Positions 39,971 through 50,530 of a stretch of DNA of 64,000 nucleotides are shown piece after piece. The stretch comes from Blastocatellia bacterium (GTDB lineage Bacteria; Acidobacteriota; Blastocatellia; UBA7656; JADIYM01). Location of the stretch: contig JAJTWZ010000008.1 in the NCBI GenBank assembly GCA_021463145.1, positions 35,880-99,879 of the forward strand, written 5' to 3'. The position numbers were made by a program, and so were the translations under genes. The notes under the pieces were generated by a model. The model saw only the letters and a list, made by a program, of their open reading frames with translations. It was not told where the DNA came from and searched no databases. Numbering within the stretch: position 1 is the first letter of the stretch; each line of letters starts with the position of its first letter.

Positions 39971-40827
39971 GCCCGTGCCTCGTCACGCGCGCCCGCGCGC
40001 CAGGCCACCGCCAGAAGGATGAGCACGGCCACGGCGAGCAGGTTGCCGAGCGCCGCGCCAAAAGGCTGATTGCGCTGTACGAATTGCTCCTGAATGAGGC
40101 TGCCGATCATCATCGACTTTGCGCCGCCGAGCATGTCAGGAGTGATGAACGCCCCGAGTGACGGCACGAACACGAGGACCACGCCAGCCACGATCCCCGA
40201 CTTCGTGAGCGGCAGCGTGACGTGGACGAATCGCGAGATCCGCGACGCTCCGAGGTCGCTCGCTGCTTCGAGAAGCCGTCGATCCAGCCGCTCGATCGCC
40301 GCGTAGAGGGGCAGAATCATGAACGGCAGTTCGGCGTAAACCTGGCCGATCATCACCGCGGTATCGGTATAGAGCAGCTTCTGGGCCGGCAATCCGCACC
40401 AGGCGAAAACCGCGTTGACGAGGCCGTCGTCCTGCAGCATGAAGCGCCACGCATAAGTGCGGACGAGAAAGCTTGTCCAGAACGGGACGACCGCCAGCAC
40501 TAGCAGTGTCGACTTCCAGCGAGCCGGCACTTTCATCGCGATCGCGTATGCGGCCGGATAGCCGGCGGCGAAGCACAGGATTGTCGTGACCAGTGCGATC
40601 CAGAGCGATCGTCCGTAAACGGTCAGATAGAGCGGGTCGAGCGCCTGTGCGTAGTTCTGCAGCCCGAGAGTCCAGTCGATGGTTCCGTACGCTCCCCGGC
40701 GCGCGAGGCTGAACACCGCCATCACGAGCAGCGGGCCGGCGAAAAATACGGCGATCCAGAGCAAGCTGGGGGTGAGGAGCGTCGCGGGACGAGCACCGCC
40801 GCTCCGGGGTTGGTCGCCGCGCCTCAC
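39967..40827 (-). CDS. potB: Polyamine-type ABC transporter permease (PotB-like)
   Basis: 286 residues from GTG 40825-40827. A longer open frame overlaps potA and contains no plausible coding sequence, but the ribosome-binding site for this GTG is weak, so the start is uncertain. Six TM helices (LLTPSLLWIAVFFAGPLLVMAVF at the start). Motif TSFLVRTYAW is typical of PotB, and the EAA loop EAASDLGASRISRFVHVTLPLTKSG contacts the ATPase. Middle gene of potA-potB-potCD. Confidence 0.9.
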   Translation of the reverse strand: MRRGDQPRSGGARPATLLTPSLLWIAVFFAGPLLVMAVFSLARRGAYGTIDWTLGLQNYAQALDPLYLTVYGRSLWIALVTTILCFAAGYPAAYAIAMKVPARWKSTLLVLAVVPFWTSFLVRTYAWRFMLQDDGLVNAVFAWCGLPAQKLLYTDTAVMIGQVYAELPFMILPLYAAIERLDRRLLEAASDLGASRISRFVHVTLPLTKSGIVAGVVLVFVPSLGAFITPDMLGGAKSMMIGSLIQEQFVQRNQPFGAALGNLLAVAVLILLAVAWRAGARDEARA

Positions 40828-40996
40828 CGCCGGCCCGGTGTCAGATCGATACCGGTAGCGGAAGCGGCCGGGTTTTCGTCCCAACGAACAGACGAGGGAG
40901 GCAGGACCGCCCGGCGGATATCGCCCACGCTGTGGATCGATCCACACTTGGGTCGCCCACGCGTGCCCGCCCGGTCGCTGTCGCTTGGGGTATCGA

Positions 40997-42109
40997 TCAT
41001 GATTCGAGTCGCACCGCGTGGTTCGATTCCCAGACGAGGCCGACCTCGGCGCCGGGCTCGAGCGGTTCCGGCGTGCCGTCGTTCTGAGCAAAGACCGTCC
41101 ACGTAGATCCGTCCAGCAGTCGTACGCGCCAGTGTGTCACGTCGCCGAGATACCGGGCGTCCTCGACCCGGCAAGCGATAGCTCCTGCCGCTCGCGCTTC
41201 GGCGAAGCGGATCTTCTCGGGCCGGACCGCAACCGACACCCTGTCGCCCATCGAGAGCGCCGGACCACCGTTCGCGGCCGCGGAAACAGGTACGATCCCG
41301 GCCGGGGTTCGAACCGATGCCAGGCCCGCGTCGATCGACTCGACGTCGCCGACGATCACGTTCGTCACGCCGACGAACTCCGCGATGAACCGCGTCCGGG
41401 GATGCTCATAGATCTCCGATGGCTCACCCTTCTGCTCGATCTTTCCTTCCTTCATCACGACTACGACGTCCGACATCGCCAGCGCCTCGTCCTGATCGTG
41501 AGTCACGAACACGAAGCTGATCCCGAGCTGCCTCTGCAACTGCTTCAATTCGATCTGCATCGCCTCGCGAAGCTTTCTGTCGAGCGCACCGAGAGGCTCG
41601 TCGAGCAGCAGGATGCGCGGGCCAGGCGCCACCGCGCGCGCAATCGCGACGCGCTGCTGCTGTCCCCCCGATAGTTGCGCCGGCATGCGATCCCCATATC
41701 CGGTCAGCCGGACGAGCTCGAGCGACTCGCGCACACGACGCGCTACCTCGCCGGCCGGGCGCCGGACTCGTCCGCGACGAAGCCCGAACGCGACATTGTC
41801 GGCCACCGACAGGTGGGGAAACAGCGCGTACTGCTGGAAGACCGTGTGGACATCGCGCTCGTGCGGCGGTACGTGCGTCACGTCGTTCGTCCCAAAGTAC
41901 ACTTGCCCTTCATCTGGCGTTTCGAATCCCGCAATGAGCCGCAGGAGGGTCGTTTTCCCGCAGCCGGACGGTCCGAGCAGCGTGACGAACTGCCCGTCCT
42001 CGATGTCGAGCCAGACGCCGTCGACGGCCGCGACTCCGGGATACCGCTTCGTGACCGATCGGACTGAGACGACGGCCGTCACGAGCGAACCCGCTCCGAC
42101 GGGCGGCAC
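40997..42109 (-). CDS. potA: Polyamine-type ABC transporter ATP-binding protein
   Basis: 370 residues from GTG 42107-42109; a second GTG at 42080-42082 is equally plausible. Walker A GPSGCGKTTLLRL, Q-loop VFQQYALFPHL, signature LSGGQQQRVAIARA, Walker B ILLLDEPLGALD and H-loop VFVTHDQDEALA are all intact. The C-terminal TOBE-type regulatory domain (RVSVAVRPEKIRF onward) marks it as a MOI/PotA-family protein. First gene of the transporter operon, separated from potB by about 170 bases. Confidence 0.93.
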   Translation of the reverse strand: MPPVGAGSLVTAVVSVRSVTKRYPGVAAVDGVWLDIEDGQFVTLLGPSGCGKTTLLRLIAGFETPDEGQVYFGTNDVTHVPPHERDVHTVFQQYALFPHLSVADNVAFGLRRGRVRRPAGEVARRVRESLELVRLTGYGDRMPAQLSGGQQQRVAIARAVAPGPRILLLDEPLGALDRKLREAMQIELKQLQRQLGISFVFVTHDQDEALAMSDVVVVMKEGKIEQKGEPSEIYEHPRTRFIAEFVGVTNVIVGDVESIDAGLASVRTPAGIVPVSAAANGGPALSMGDRVSVAVRPEKIRFAEARAAGAIACRVEDARYLGDVTHWRVRLLDGSTWTVFAQNDGTPEPLEPGAEVGLVWESNHAVRLES

Positions 42110-42173
42110 CGGACCGAAACCCGGTCGCTGGCGCTCCCGGCACTGATTCCCGTGACCCCCGAAAAGCGCGCCG

Positions 42174-45100
42174 TCACTTCTGGTAGAGCCTCCAGAGGAG
42201 GTTCGCTATGTCGTCGTACTCGAACGGCTTGCCAATGATCGAGTCAACGAGATCCGACTCTTCGTTCGGCGCCGTCACCGAGACGCCGTAACCCGTGACG
42301 AGAACGACCTTCACCAGCCGGAAGCGCTCTCGGACGTGGCGCGCAACGGCCCATCCGTCCATGCCCGGCATCGAAAGGTCGGTAAAGACCACGTCGAACG
42401 GCCCGTTGCTCTCGAGCAGACCGATGCCCTCCGCACCGGTCGCAGTGTGGAATACCGTGTGGCCCTGCTCGTCGAGCAGGTCCGACAATACCTCGCGAAC
42501 GACGTCTTCGTCGTCGATCACCAGCACCTTGAGCGGCCCGACGAAGCCGGCTGCCCGCAGTGGCGCCGCCCCGGCCTGCGTGTCCGTTATCGGGAAAGTA
42601 AGCGTGAAAGTCGTGCCCTTCCCGACTTCGCTCTCCAGGTCGATCCTGCCGTTGTGATGAGTCACGATGCCGTAGCTCACGGCGAGACCCATTCCGGTTC
42701 CCGATGCTCCCTTCGTCGAGTAGAACGGCTCGAAGATGCGCTCGCGAATCCGCCGCGGAATTCCGACGCCCTCGTCCGCGAACCTGACGCTTACCTCGCT
42801 GCCGGCGTCCACGGACGAAACGCGGAGCGCACCGCCCTGCGGCATTGCATCGATCGCATTGATGATGAGGTTCACGAAAACTTCGCGAAGCTGCGAACCG
42901 TCACCGAGGATTGGCAACAGATTGGCCGCCTCGAACTCGACCGTGTATTTGATTCCGCGCGAATGCGCGTCGTCCAGCCAGCGAGTCCGCGTGATCTCGA
43001 TGGCATCGCGTACCAGGCCGTTCAAGTCCACGGGTTCGAAGTCGGCCTGCCCCTGCTGTCTCGCGAAGTTCTGAATTCGCCTTACTGTTTGAGCGCTGTC
43101 GAGCGCAGCCGTCTCGATAACCTCGAATTCGGAGCGCATTTCGCTGAAGTCCGGGTTGCGCATCAGGCGCTGGACCCGTCCGAGGATGGCCGCAAGGTCG
43201 TTGTTGACGTCGTGGGCCACGCCCGAAGCCAACTGTCCAAGGGCGCGAAGCTTGTCGGCCTGCTGCGAGCGCTCGGCGATACTCTTTTCCTCGGTGACGT
43301 CGCGCGCTACGCCGAGAACGCTGACGATCTTTCCGTCTTCGCTGATGGGCGAGTACGACATCACGACTCGGCGCTCGTCGCCGGTGCGCGCATTGAAGAT
43401 CGATGCGTCGAATCGCCGCGAGTCGCCCGTCGTCGTCGCGTGGAAATGCTGATCGAATTCTTCGTGCTGATCCTCGGAGATGAACGAGGAATACGACTGA
43501 CCGAGCAGCTCCGAAATCAGCCGTCCGGTTAGCGTGGCCAGGTGCGAATTGGACCAGACGAGTCTTCCGGCAAGGTCGATGACGAAGATCGAATCGTGCG
43601 CCGACTCCACGAGATTCACCAGGAAGTGCTGTTGACGCCGCAGCTCGGCCTCGGTCCGGCGTAACTCGTCCAGGTCGCGAATCAGTTGCACGGCTCCGAT
43701 GATGTCCCCGTTCTCGTTGACGATCGGATCCACCGTCACGTGAAGGACGTGATACGTACGCTGCGAGAGAATCTCGAGCACGACGCGCTCTCGATGGGTC
43801 ATGGCGCGCTCGACCGCGCACCCGTCCTTGTCGGTGCAGAGGCCCAGGGAGCAGCACGGATGACCGACGAGGTCGCCAAGCGCGCGATTTAGCATCGAGG
43901 AGGACGCAAGGTTCGTGCGCCGTACGTTTCGCAGGTCGTCGTAGATGACAACCGAATCGGCCAGCCCATCGAACGTCGTCTCCCATTCGTGCTGGCTGCG
44001 GAGGATCTGATCGAAGAGCTGAGCCTGATGAACGGAAGTCGCGAGCTGTTCGGCAACTTCGCTGACGAAGGCCAGCTCGCCCTCGCGCCAAACCCATCCC
44101 GCGCTTCGCCGGTCGATCTCGAGCAGCCCCCAGATTTCTCCGCGAACGATGATCGGACAGGCGATGATACGGCGATCGGAGGTGTGCGACTTGGCGTCGA
44201 GGGTGCCCGCCGTAATCCAGCCGTCCTCGACGATCTGCGCCGTGTGCCTGGCCAGCAACTCGTCGAGCAGACTGTCGGCAAGCGTGATCGGCGCCGATTC
44301 GCCGCTCGCTCGTTCTACGAGCTGATGATTTTCGCCGCCGTCGGCGAACCTCCAGAGCGGTGTCATGTCCGCGCCGTGCTCGCACCGCCACACGACGAGG
44401 CCGTCAGCCCGGACTGCTTCGCCAACGCGTTCGGCTGCTGTTCTCAGCACGTGGTCGAGGCCGAGCGAGCTTCGCAGCGCACGGCCGATCTGCCTGATGA
44501 GCAATTCGCGCTCGCCGACTCTTCGAGCCTCGTCCAGCAACTCGGCCTGACGCTGCGCGATGCTGACGATCGTCGATGCCTCGCGGGCTATGTGCCGGTC
44601 CTCGAGTGTCCAGGTTCGAACCTCCGACTGCGTCGCCATCACCAACAGCGCCCGCATCCGCGAGCTGAAAACGATCGGAACGGCGATGAGCGAACGCGCC
44701 GAGATCGCGGCGGCGAGTTGCCCGACGGGCGCGTCTTCGGGAACCTCATTCGCGACGTCGTTCACGACGACTTCGCCTTCCTGCCGGATGCTGTTGAAAA
44801 TCAGATCGGCCCCGTCGATCGCAAAGTCCTCGAATCGGGCAGACTCTTCGGCAAGATAGAGGCCGCTTTCGCGCGCCATCAGCCGGTTGCCGCGCATCGA
44901 CAGCAACGCGCATACATCGAGCTCGAGCCCGCGCCCGATCGTTTCGACGGCAACCCGGGCGAGTGCGCGCGGGTCCAGGTCGCTGAGAATGCGCCGGCCT
45001 AGATCCCCGAGCAGCAGTTCGCGCCGAAGCGAGAGATCGTCCTCCGGGTCCGGCGGTGCAATGGCGATACTTCCGGGCAGTACCAACGGCGATGTCGCGC

Positions 45101-45182
45101 GGGGCCTGGACTTGGCTTCGACCGATGCGACCTCACCCTCGACCGCGGGAGCCGCTTGCTGATTCATCGGCGTTTCGGACAT
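42174..45182 (-). CDS. Hybrid histidine kinase with GAF and PAS domains
   Basis: 1002 residues, no TM segment, so cytosolic. Two GAF-like domains (about 55-210 and 225-385; LLVMATQSEVRTWTLEDRHIA and IWGLLEIDRRSAGWVWREGE) are followed by two PAS domains (about 395-510 and 520-640). HisKA-type H657 lies in GQLASGVAHDVNNDLAAILG. The HATPase has NLIINAIDAMPQGG and GTGMGLAVSYGIV, and the C-terminal receiver has D935 (VVFTDLSMPGMDG) and K about 987 (GKPFEYDD). The Cys-rich insert CCSLGLCTDKDGC in PAS1 could bind a metal or cofactor, as in some redox PAS domains. Starts divergently from nadK. Target unknown. Confidence 0.93.
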   Translation of the reverse strand: MSETPMNQQAAPAVEGEVASVEAKSRPRATSPLVLPGSIAIAPPDPEDDLSLRRELLLGDLGRRILSDLDPRALARVAVETIGRGLELDVCALLSMRGNRLMARESGLYLAEESARFEDFAIDGADLIFNSIRQEGEVVVNDVANEVPEDAPVGQLAAAISARSLIAVPIVFSSRMRALLVMATQSEVRTWTLEDRHIAREASTIVSIAQRQAELLDEARRVGERELLIRQIGRALRSSLGLDHVLRTAAERVGEAVRADGLVVWRCEHGADMTPLWRFADGGENHQLVERASGESAPITLADSLLDELLARHTAQIVEDGWITAGTLDAKSHTSDRRIIACPIIVRGEIWGLLEIDRRSAGWVWREGELAFVSEVAEQLATSVHQAQLFDQILRSQHEWETTFDGLADSVVIYDDLRNVRRTNLASSSMLNRALGDLVGHPCCSLGLCTDKDGCAVERAMTHRERVVLEILSQRTYHVLHVTVDPIVNENGDIIGAVQLIRDLDELRRTEAELRRQQHFLVNLVESAHDSIFVIDLAGRLVWSNSHLATLTGRLISELLGQSYSSFISEDQHEEFDQHFHATTTGDSRRFDASIFNARTGDERRVVMSYSPISEDGKIVSVLGVARDVTEEKSIAERSQQADKLRALGQLASGVAHDVNNDLAAILGRVQRLMRNPDFSEMRSEFEVIETAALDSAQTVRRIQNFARQQGQADFEPVDLNGLVRDAIEITRTRWLDDAHSRGIKYTVEFEAANLLPILGDGSQLREVFVNLIINAIDAMPQGGALRVSSVDAGSEVSVRFADEGVGIPRRIRERIFEPFYSTKGASGTGMGLAVSYGIVTHHNGRIDLESEVGKGTTFTLTFPITDTQAGAAPLRAAGFVGPLKVLVIDDEDVVREVLSDLLDEQGHTVFHTATGAEGIGLLESNGPFDVVFTDLSMPGMDGWAVARHVRERFRLVKVVLVTGYGVSVTAPNEESDLVDSIIGKPFEYDDIANLLWRLYQK

Positions 45183-45477
45183 TCATTGGGGACGGCATTT
45201 CGAAGTTCCGCTCTGAATACTTTCCCCCCTCGAGAGCGGCAGGACCAACAGCACTAATCCTCAGGGAACCCCGACAGTTGCCCGAAGCGTACTCCGCATG
45301 TCCCGTTTGGGTCAAACTTCCGCATCGGGGTGAGAGAGAACGCCGCGGGCGGGACTTCCGGAGGATTCTCCGTACTCCCAGATGCGCCCGGTGCGCCCCG
45401 TATGTCCTTCTCGAATCCCGAGGGTCCGGTTCACCCTTGCGACCGGTCCGGCCAGGACCATCGGGTACAATCGCCCC
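45183..45477. other. Divergent intergenic region between the hybrid kinase and nadK
   Basis: About 295 bases that must hold promoters of both genes. The nadK frame stays open through part of it (to 45382), but the coding start GTG 45478 fits family length better. No hairpin or RNA gene is evident. Confidence 0.45.
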
Positions 45478-46362
45478 GTGTCCTCCGCATCCCGAATCTC
45501 GCGCATCGGCCTCGTGGTCAAACGCGACGAACCACGCGCGGAGCCGGTCGTCGGGCAGTTGCTCTCCTGGACCGGTTCGCACGGCATCGAGGTTCTCACC
45601 ATGGGAGACAAGTCCGACTCTGGCGCTCGAGCGCAGGGCGCTGCCGACATTGTTTCGCGCTCGGACCTCCTCGTCGTGCTCGGCGGCGACGGCACGATGC
45701 TTGGAGCTGCGCGAATGCTCGGCGAACGAGCCACTCCGGTCCTGGGAGTGAACTTCGGCACGCTCGGTTACCTCACGGAGTTCACTGTCGACACGATGTT
45801 CCCGGCGCTCGAGGCCATCCTCGATGGCGATTTCGAGCTCGACTCGCGCGTTACGCTCACGTGCGAGGTCGAGCGTCGAGGACGATTGCTGGAACGGACG
45901 ACCGCCATCAACGACGCGGTCGTGAACACCTCAGCTCTTGCCCGTATGATCGAAGTTGACTGCTGGATCGACGGCCGCTTCGTGACCTATTTCAGGGCGG
46001 ATGGATTGATCGTGTCGACGCCGACGGGTTCGACGGCATACAACCTGTCGGCCGGCGGCCCGATCCTCATGCCATCGATGGGCGCTTTCGTGATCAGTCC
46101 GATCTGTCCGCACACGCTCTCGAACCGGCCACTTGTCGTTCCCGACTCGGTGACCATCGAACTGTCGCTCCGCCCGACAGCGGAACCCGTCACGCTCACT
46201 GTTGACGGTCAAATGGGGATCAACCTCGCGATTCACGATCGCGTGCGCTTGCGGAAGAGTGCGGCCACGTTTAACTTGATCACCCCGCGCGACAGGAACT
46301 ATTTCGAGGTTCTGCGCGGAAAACTCCGTTGGGGCGGCCGCATCGATGGCGCAGGCACGTGA
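45478..46362 (+). CDS. nadK: NAD kinase
   Basis: Phosphorylates NAD to NADP with ATP or polyphosphate in the cytosol. 294 residues from GTG 45478. Core motifs are GGDGTMLGAARML, VNFGTLGYLTEF, the NE-like IND of TTAINDAVVN, the substrate loop STPTGSTAYNLSAGGPI and the C-terminal DGQMGINL. The frame can begin at an ATG 96 bases upstream, but that extension is basic and not expected in the family. Followed by the rhomboid gene after 15 bases. Confidence 0.93.
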   Translation: MSSASRISRIGLVVKRDEPRAEPVVGQLLSWTGSHGIEVLTMGDKSDSGARAQGAADIVSRSDLLVVLGGDGTMLGAARMLGERATPVLGVNFGTLGYLTEFTVDTMFPALEAILDGDFELDSRVTLTCEVERRGRLLERTTAINDAVVNTSALARMIEVDCWIDGRFVTYFRADGLIVSTPTGSTAYNLSAGGPILMPSMGAFVISPICPHTLSNRPLVVPDSVTIELSLRPTAEPVTLTVDGQMGINLAIHDRVRLRKSAATFNLITPRDRNYFEVLRGKLRWGGRIDGAGT

Positions 46363-46377
46363 GGACGACGCGAAACC

Positions 46378-47088
46378 ATGTTCCCCATCGGCGATGACAA
46401 TTCCAGCGTGCGGGTCGTCCCGTATGTGGTGTATGCGCTGATCGCCGTGAATGTGGCCGTCTACCTGTTGCAAGCGGCCGCAGGCGATTCGTTTACGTAC
46501 GCGTGGTCGGCCGTGCCGGCGGAAATCACGACTGGCGTCGACATTGTCAGGCCGGTGACCATCCAGGCGGGTGGCGAGTCGTACCGCATTCCCCACTATC
46601 CCGGACCGGCGCCGATCTACCTGACTCTGCTGTCGTCGATGTTCATGCACGGCTCGCTAATGCATCTCGGCGGCAACATGCTCTACCTGTGGATCTTCGG
46701 GGATCAGATCGAAGACCTGCTCGGACATTGGCGGTTCCTCGCGTTCTACGTCGTCTGCGGGCTCGTCGCGGACTTTGCGCACATTCTGCCGGACCCAGGT
46801 TCGGTCATCCCGACGCTGGGAGCTTCGGGGGCGATCGCGGGCGTGCTGGGGGCGTACCTCGTAAAGTTCCCGCGCAATCGCGTCCGGGTGCTCATGCTGA
46901 GGTTCATCACGGCGGTGCCGGCTGTCGTAGTGCTCGGATTATGGTTCGTCTTCCAATTCGTCAGCCAGATGGCCGAGGGGCCGGCGGGAGGCGGAGTCGC
47001 TTACCTGGCGCACATAGGCGGCTTTCTGGCGGGCGTGGCGCTCGTCTTCGTCTTCGCGATCGGCCAGACGGCCCCGGAGGCGGCGTGA
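46378..47088 (+). CDS. Rhomboid-family intramembrane serine protease
   Basis: 236 residues with about six TM helices. The catalytic Ser is S150 in PTLGASGAIAGVLGAY (GxSG), and the catalytic His is H212 in AYLAHIGGFLAG. The HxxxN-type tail of TM2 reads MFMHGSLMHLGGNMLYLWIFG. Cleaves TM segments of unknown membrane substrates. A long L1 loop (about 36-80) precedes TM2. Follows nadK closely and is followed by the KHE1-like gene with one intervening base. Confidence 0.93.
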   Translation: MFPIGDDNSSVRVVPYVVYALIAVNVAVYLLQAAAGDSFTYAWSAVPAEITTGVDIVRPVTIQAGGESYRIPHYPGPAPIYLTLLSSMFMHGSLMHLGGNMLYLWIFGDQIEDLLGHWRFLAFYVVCGLVADFAHILPDPGSVIPTLGASGAIAGVLGAYLVKFPRNRVRVLMLRFITAVPAVVVLGLWFVFQFVSQMAEGPAGGGVAYLAHIGGFLAGVALVFVFAIGQTAPEAA

Positions 47089-47089
47089 C

Positions 47090-47773
47090 ATGAAAATGCG
47101 CGTCTACTTCATTCATGTGTATCGCAGACACTGGGAGTTCTACCCGGACGAGCAGGCCGACGACACGCTCGTCGATCCTGACGCCGACACGGCACAGAAG
47201 GGCTGGCTGCCGTGGCTGCGCCGAAAGATCACGCGAACCTGGCAGGCGGTCGAGCGGCCGCGGCCGGACGGGACGAAGTCGCGGGTGCGGCGAATCCTGG
47301 ACACGCTGAACGCGAAGGTCGATCCGACAGAGCCGATGTTGCGGCGCTTCCGGAAGGCGAACGAGGTCGTCGTGACCTACCCGAGCGGTATCAGTCCGCA
47401 ATATGCACGGCGGCGGTTGCGACTGCTGCTGCTCAACAAGACGGCGACGCATCGCCGCTGGATGATCATCAACGCGATGATGCTGCCGCTCACGGCGGCG
47501 ATGACGATCGTGCCGGGACCGAACGTGTTCTTCGCCTGGAACGGCTACCGTTTGCTCGCGCACCTGTTCGCGCTGCGGGGCGGCCAGCGGGTGCTGACGG
47601 CGCAGGTGCCGGTGGCGTTTCTGCCGAGCGACGAGCTGAACGCGCTCCTCGAACCGGAAGAGCGGTTGATAAAGCCGCTCGGCCAGGACGTCGCCCGCAG
47701 CATCGGCCAGAAGTTCAAGCTGCCGGGGCTCGTCGAGTATCTGAAGCGTACGGGCAGCTTCGTTTCGGAGTAG
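47090..47773 (+). CDS. Mitochondrial K+/H+-exchange-related (KHE1-like) protein, tentative
   Basis: 227 residues from ATG 47090 directly after the rhomboid stop. The central part, with [29 protein letters not shown] (about 125-155), resembles the conserved core of the Mit_KHE1 family known mainly from mitochondrial proteins linked to K+/H+ exchange; bacterial homologues exist. One or two hydrophobic segments are present, the rest is charged. The assignment rests on pattern memory, so treat as tentative; the alternative is a conserved hypothetical protein. Confidence 0.5.
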   Translation: MKMRVYFIHVYRRHWEFYPDEQADDTLVDPDADTAQKGWLPWLRRKITRTWQAVERPRPDGTKSRVRRILDTLNAKVDPTEPMLRRFRKANEVVVTYPSGISPQYARRRLRLLLLNKTATHRRWMIINAMMLPLTAAMTIVPGPNVFFAWNGYRLLAHLFALRGGQRVLTAQVPVAFLPSDELNALLEPEERLIKPLGQDVARSIGQKFKLPGLVEYLKRTGSFVSE

Positions 47774-48008
47774 ATGGGCCTCGTCCAACCGCGGCCCGTT
47801 AGACTCGGCAGACCCGGCCCACACCCGTTCCATCTCCCGCTGCGCCGTATTCCCGGTATCCCGGACTGGCAGGACTTCGAATTCACGCGAACGAGCGCTC
47901 GGATCCCCTGCTCCTTGCCGAAATGCCCTCCCGGCACCTAAACTGCCTTCTTTTTCGGCAGGGCGCCGGAAATCGGCATCATCGACTGTATGGGGAGGAC
48001 ACGCTGGT
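47774..48008. other. Spacer upstream of the fused E1 dehydrogenase gene
   Basis: About 235 bases. Contains a GGAGG ribosome-binding site (about 47994-47998) for the next gene; nothing else recognisable. Confidence 0.5.
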
Positions 48009-50135
48009 ATGGCGACTCGCAGAAAGCCCGCCGCCGACTCGTTTTACGGGCTCGAACCCGAGCAACTCGTCGGGATCTACCGCACGATGTACGCATCGCG
48101 CCGCGTCGACGACAAGGAGATCCAGCTCAAACGCCAGAACGCCATCTATTTCCAGATCAGCGGCGCCGGCCACGAAGCCATCCTCACCGCGGCTGCATTG
48201 GCCCTCAAACCGTCCTACGACTGGTTCTACCCGTATTACCGCGACCGGGCGCTGTGCATGCAACTCGGCATGACGCCCTACGAAATGCTACTCGAAGCCG
48301 TCGGCTCGTCCGACGATCCGAATTCCGGCGGACGGCAGATGCCGTCACACTGGGGCCACAAGGCGCTCAACATCGTGTCCCAGTCTTCGCCAACGGGTAC
48401 CCAGTTCCTCCAATCCGTCGGCTGCGCGGAAGCCGGCCACAGATTCGGTCTCATCGAAGCCCTCAAGGATCGCGCCGACCTCTTCAAAGGTGACGAAGTC
48501 GTTTACTGCTCGACCGGTGACGGCACGACTTCGGAAGGCGAATTCTGGGAAGCGCTCAATACGGCCTGCAACCTCAAACTCCCCGTAGTGTTCCTGGTCG
48601 AAGACAACGGGTACGCCATCTCGGTGCCGGTCGAAGTCCAGACCGCGGGCGGTTCCGTTTCGAAACTCGTGTCGGGCTTTCCGAATCTGCGTATCGTCGA
48701 GGTCGATGGCTGCGACGCGATTGCGTCGTACGCCGCGATGCGCGAGGCGGTCGAGTTCTGCCGCACGCGGCAGGGCGCTGCACTCGTTCACGCAAAGGTG
48801 GTACGTCCGTATTCGCACTCTCTGTCGGACGACGAGCGGCTCTATCGGCCACCGTCCGAACGCGACGCCGACGCCGAACGTGACCCGCTCGTTACCTTCC
48901 CCCGAATGCTCGTCGAGGCCGGCATCGCGACCGAAGACGACCTTGAAGCCCTCCGAACCGCCGTCGACGCCGAGATCAACGACGCGAGCGATCGCGCCCT
49001 TGCTTCCGTGAAGCCGGAGCCCGGATCGCACCTGAAGTGGGTCTACTCGCCCGACGTCGATCCGACGTCCGCGGCGTTCGACACGGAATCCGACCCTCGC
49101 TTCGAAGACACGGGCGAGAAGACGATGCTCGACCACATCAACCGCACGATGCACGAGGAGATGCGGCGGGATCCGCGCATCGTCGTCTTCGGCGAAGACG
49201 TGGCCGACTGCTCGCGCGAAGCCAATCTCGAGCAGGTGAAAGGTAAGGGCGGCGTTTTCAAGGTGACCTACGGCCTGCAGCGCGAGTTCGGCGCCGAGCG
49301 CGTCTTCAACTCGCCGCTGGCCGAAGCGAACATCGTCGGACGCGCGATAGGAATGGCGACGCGCGGGCTGAAGCCCGTCGTCGAGATCCAGTTCTTCGAT
49401 TACATCTGGCCGGCCATGCAGCAGCTTCGGAACGAGGTCGCGACGATGCGCTGGCGGTCGGCGGGAGACTTCTCGTGCCCCCTCGTGATTCGCGTTGCTT
49501 GCGGCGGTTACCTGACGGGCGGCGCGATCTACCACAGCCAGTCCGGCGAAGTGCTCTTCACGCACACCCCGGGAATGCGAGTTGTAATGCCATCGACGGC
49601 GCTGGATGCGGCAGGACTGCTGCGGACGGCGATCCGGTCCGACGATCCGGTTCTGTTCCTCGAGCACAAGCACCTGTACAGGCAGACCTACAACAAGAGT
49701 TCCTACGCGAACCCGGATTTCATGATCCCATTCGGCAAGGCACGCGTCGCGCGCGAGGGCACCGACGTGACGGTCGTGACGTACGGCGCCACGGTCCAAC
49801 GGACGCTCGTCGCCTGCAAACAGCTTGCGGAGGAAGGGCTCGACGTCGAAGTACTCGACCTGCGAAGCCTGAGCCCGTACGACTGGGCCGCGATCGAAAC
49901 GTCGGTTAAGAAGACGAACCGGGCGCTCGTCATCCACGAGGACATGCGGACGTGGGGCTATGGCGCGGAGATCGCAGCCCGGATCGGCGACGAACTATTC
50001 GAGTTCCTGGACGCGCCGGTCCGGCGCGTCGGGGCGACGGATACGTTCGTGGCCTACTACCCGGGACTCGAGGACGAGATCCTTCCGCAGACATCCCACA
50101 TCGGCGATGCCCTCCGGAAACTCGCGAATTACTAG
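48009..50135 (+). CDS. Branched-chain/2-oxoacid dehydrogenase E1, alpha-beta fusion
   Basis: Thiamine-diphosphate-dependent E1 component that decarboxylates a 2-oxo acid and passes the acyl group to E2 lipoate. 708 residues. Residues about 1-345 are the E1-alpha domain, with the TPP/Mg site [20 protein letters not shown]...[10 protein letters not shown]. Residues about 370-708 are E1-beta ([69 protein letters not shown]). The fusion mimics a two-subunit enzyme in one chain. The 2-oxoisovalerate (bkd) or pyruvate type cannot be separated by eye; alpha residues suggest the branched-chain class. No E2/E3 gene is adjacent. Confidence 0.93.
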   Translation: MATRRKPAADSFYGLEPEQLVGIYRTMYASRRVDDKEIQLKRQNAIYFQISGAGHEAILTAAALALKPSYDWFYPYYRDRALCMQLGMTPYEMLLEAVGSSDDPNSGGRQMPSHWGHKALNIVSQSSPTGTQFLQSVGCAEAGHRFGLIEALKDRADLFKGDEVVYCSTGDGTTSEGEFWEALNTACNLKLPVVFLVEDNGYAISVPVEVQTAGGSVSKLVSGFPNLRIVEVDGCDAIASYAAMREAVEFCRTRQGAALVHAKVVRPYSHSLSDDERLYRPPSERDADAERDPLVTFPRMLVEAGIATEDDLEALRTAVDAEINDASDRALASVKPEPGSHLKWVYSPDVDPTSAAFDTESDPRFEDTGEKTMLDHINRTMHEEMRRDPRIVVFGEDVADCSREANLEQVKGKGGVFKVTYGLQREFGAERVFNSPLAEANIVGRAIGMATRGLKPVVEIQFFDYIWPAMQQLRNEVATMRWRSAGDFSCPLVIRVACGGYLTGGAIYHSQSGEVLFTHTPGMRVVMPSTALDAAGLLRTAIRSDDPVLFLEHKHLYRQTYNKSSYANPDFMIPFGKARVAREGTDVTVVTYGATVQRTLVACKQLAEEGLDVEVLDLRSLSPYDWAAIETSVKKTNRALVIHEDMRTWGYGAEIAARIGDELFEFLDAPVRRVGATDTFVAYYPGLEDEILPQTSHIGDALRKLANY

Positions 50136-50530
50136 AGCGTGTGGTCGTCGGTAGAGGGGTAAGTGAACGGAAAGCCGCGTTGGAGCGAAAGGCGATGCCG
50201 GCCACCGGCTCTCGCCCCTTCGCGGCTTGACCGAGTTTCGGCATCTGGCCTGGACCCCGCGCGAACATTTCGTCCCGCGCGACCGGCAATCCCTCGAGGT
50301 CGTCCTATCGTCGGGGCCGAACACGCTCGCCGCGACGAGGTATTCTCGAGACGCCTGGCGGCGCGCCACTGCGGAGACGGCCAGGGTTTCATTTGCGCCG
50401 CCGCAATGCCGGCGGCTCGAATCTGCAGTCGTGATCGCAGAACCGCTCGCGATATTGAGGTGACCGCCAGGAGACCTGGGCCCCGGTAGCGCCATTCCGG
50501 CACGTGTGGCAATCTGCCGTCGGACACTGC
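50136..50530. other. 395-bp region upstream of the Ser/Thr kinase
   Basis: Holds short chance frames (e.g. 78 codons, no family) and presumably the kinase promoter. No RNA or repeat recognised. Confidence 0.4.

Noticed and set aside
50227..50463. 78-codon plus-strand frame before the Ser/Thr kinase
   Set aside because: No family, no good ribosome-binding site; Arg/Ala composition typical of chance frames in GC-rich DNA.
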